Below, piece by piece: positions 63,483 through 64,000 of a stretch of DNA of 64,000 nucleotides (positions within the stretch are counted from its first letter, which is position 1; every line of letters begins with the position of its first letter). This DNA comes from Thermopolyspora flexuosa (GTDB lineage: Bacteria; Actinomycetota; Actinomycetes; Streptosporangiales; Streptosporangiaceae). The position numbers were made by a program, and so were the translations under genes. Where the stretch lies: NCBI RefSeq assembly GCF_006716785.1, contig NZ_VFPQ01000001.1, positions 4,712,001 to 4,776,000 of the forward strand. Direction: 5' to 3'. The notes under the pieces were generated by a model. That model saw only the letters and a list, made by a program, of their open reading frames with translations. It did not search any database and was not told the origin of the DNA.

Positions 63483-64000
63483 CGCCGGCCACCCGCCCGG
63501 CCGACGCCGAGACCGGACAGCCAGTCGATCACCTTGACCGGCAGCCCTTCGCCCAGGCCCTGCGACCGGAGGAAGTCGTCGAAGGCGGCGGAGGTGCTGT
63601 ACTTCGGCCGCCAGCCGAGCTCCGCCGCGAGCCGGGCGGTGTCCACCGCCCGGCCGTGGCTCATCAGCGCCAGCTGCTCAGGGGAGAAGTTCACCCGGCC
63701 GACGCTCCGCGCCAGCTCGCCCAGGATGCGGAAGGCCGGGGACGGCACCGGGATGGTCGGCTTCCCTGCCCGCCGTACGCACTGGGAGAGCAGCATGACG
63801 CCGTCACCCGCCACATTGAACGTTCCGTTGTGGTCCTCCAGGGCCATGCGGCGCAGCACCTCCACCGCGTCGTCCTCGTGGACGAACTGCAGGCGAGGGT
63901 CGAAGCCGAGGACCGTCGGCAGGACCGGCTGGAGGAAGTACCGGGTGAGGGGGGAGTCGACCCCGGGGCCCATGAAGTTGGCGAAGCGCAACAGGCTCAC
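63479..64000 (-). CDS. NAD-dependent epimerase/dehydratase, C-terminal part (partial)
   Basis: 173 residues run off the right edge. LLRFANFMGPGVDSPLTRYFLQPVLPTVLGFDPRLQFVHEDDAVEVLRRMALEDHNGTFNVAGDGVMLLSQCVRRAG matches the C-terminal sugar-nucleotide or lipid-head substrate domain of extended SDR epimerases. The NAD-binding N terminus lies beyond position 64000. Its stop overlaps the acyltransferase start (ATGA), so the pair is coupled. The substrate is unknown. Confidence 0.85.
   Translation of the reverse strand: MSLLRFANFMGPGVDSPLTRYFLQPVLPTVLGFDPRLQFVHEDDAVEVLRRMALEDHNGTFNVAGDGVMLLSQCVRRAGKPTIPVPSPAFRILGELARSVGRVNFSPEQLALMSHGRAVDTARLAAELGWRPKYSTSAAFDDFLRSQGLGEGLPVKVIDWLSGLGVGRAGGRR

Overview
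This window reads as chromosomal DNA from a very GC-rich, sporulating filamentous actinomycete, probably of the Streptosporangiales or close to Streptomyces. The evidence is the strong G/C third-position bias, the frequent GTG starts, a bldC-type regulator, a BldN-type sigma factor with its membrane anti-sigma partner, a conservon-type sensor, DUF742/DUF4229/DUF4429/DUF5999 proteins, and a rex-hemA-hemC-hemD cluster of the kind described in Streptomyces. I saw no rRNA, tRNA, CRISPR array, insertion sequence or prophage. The species cannot be named from the sequence alone.

Left end (1-16.4 kb): surface polysaccharide genes (start of an rmlA-like gene, a polyprenyl-phosphate sugar transferase, a flippase with a TTA codon and a damaged-looking 3' end). 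Next come an EamA transporter coupled to a GntR repressor with a FadR-type operator, a reduced conservon (cvnA plus DUF742 only), small DUF genes, a TetR regulator, a soluble Aer-like PAS protein, a DUF4429 protein, an ABC-transporter pseudogene, a divergent oxidoreductase/HxlR pair, and msrA/rarD.

Centre (17.4-36.6 kb, all minus strand): a respiratory block. It runs menG, then menJ (menaquinone reductase type), then a complete 14-subunit nuoA-N NADH dehydrogenase operon, then a polyprenyl diphosphate synthase. A perfect Rex operator lies just upstream of menJ. Quinone modification, quinone side-chain synthesis and the main quinone-reducing enzyme are therefore packed together and probably respond to NADH/NAD+.

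Middle right (36.7-47.8 kb): a secreted beta-propeller protein, DUF4229, bldC, a long stretch without a convincing gene, a putative lethal-factor-like zinc peptidase followed closely by a small unknown protein, a PLDc_N membrane protein, a cytochrome c maturation operon (resA-ccdA-resB-ccsB) with a phosphoglycerate-mutase-family gene upstream, and a LysR regulator.

Right end (47.9-64 kb): haem biosynthesis (rex-hemA-hemC-hemD-hemB, a Prim-Pol protein, hemL), with an imperfect Rex site upstream of rex. Divergently there are a glutaredoxin-like gene, a membrane/ABM-domain fusion, bldN (with an in-frame TTA codon), an rsbN-like anti-sigma gene, a HAD phosphatase, an alpha/beta hydrolase whose nucleophile position is alanine, an acyltransferase and a partial NAD-dependent epimerase.

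Most notable points: the TTA codons in bldN and the flippase, the lethal-factor-like peptidase pair, the Rex sites linking haem, menaquinone and complex I, the A-C-only conservon, and the membrane-ABM fusion.
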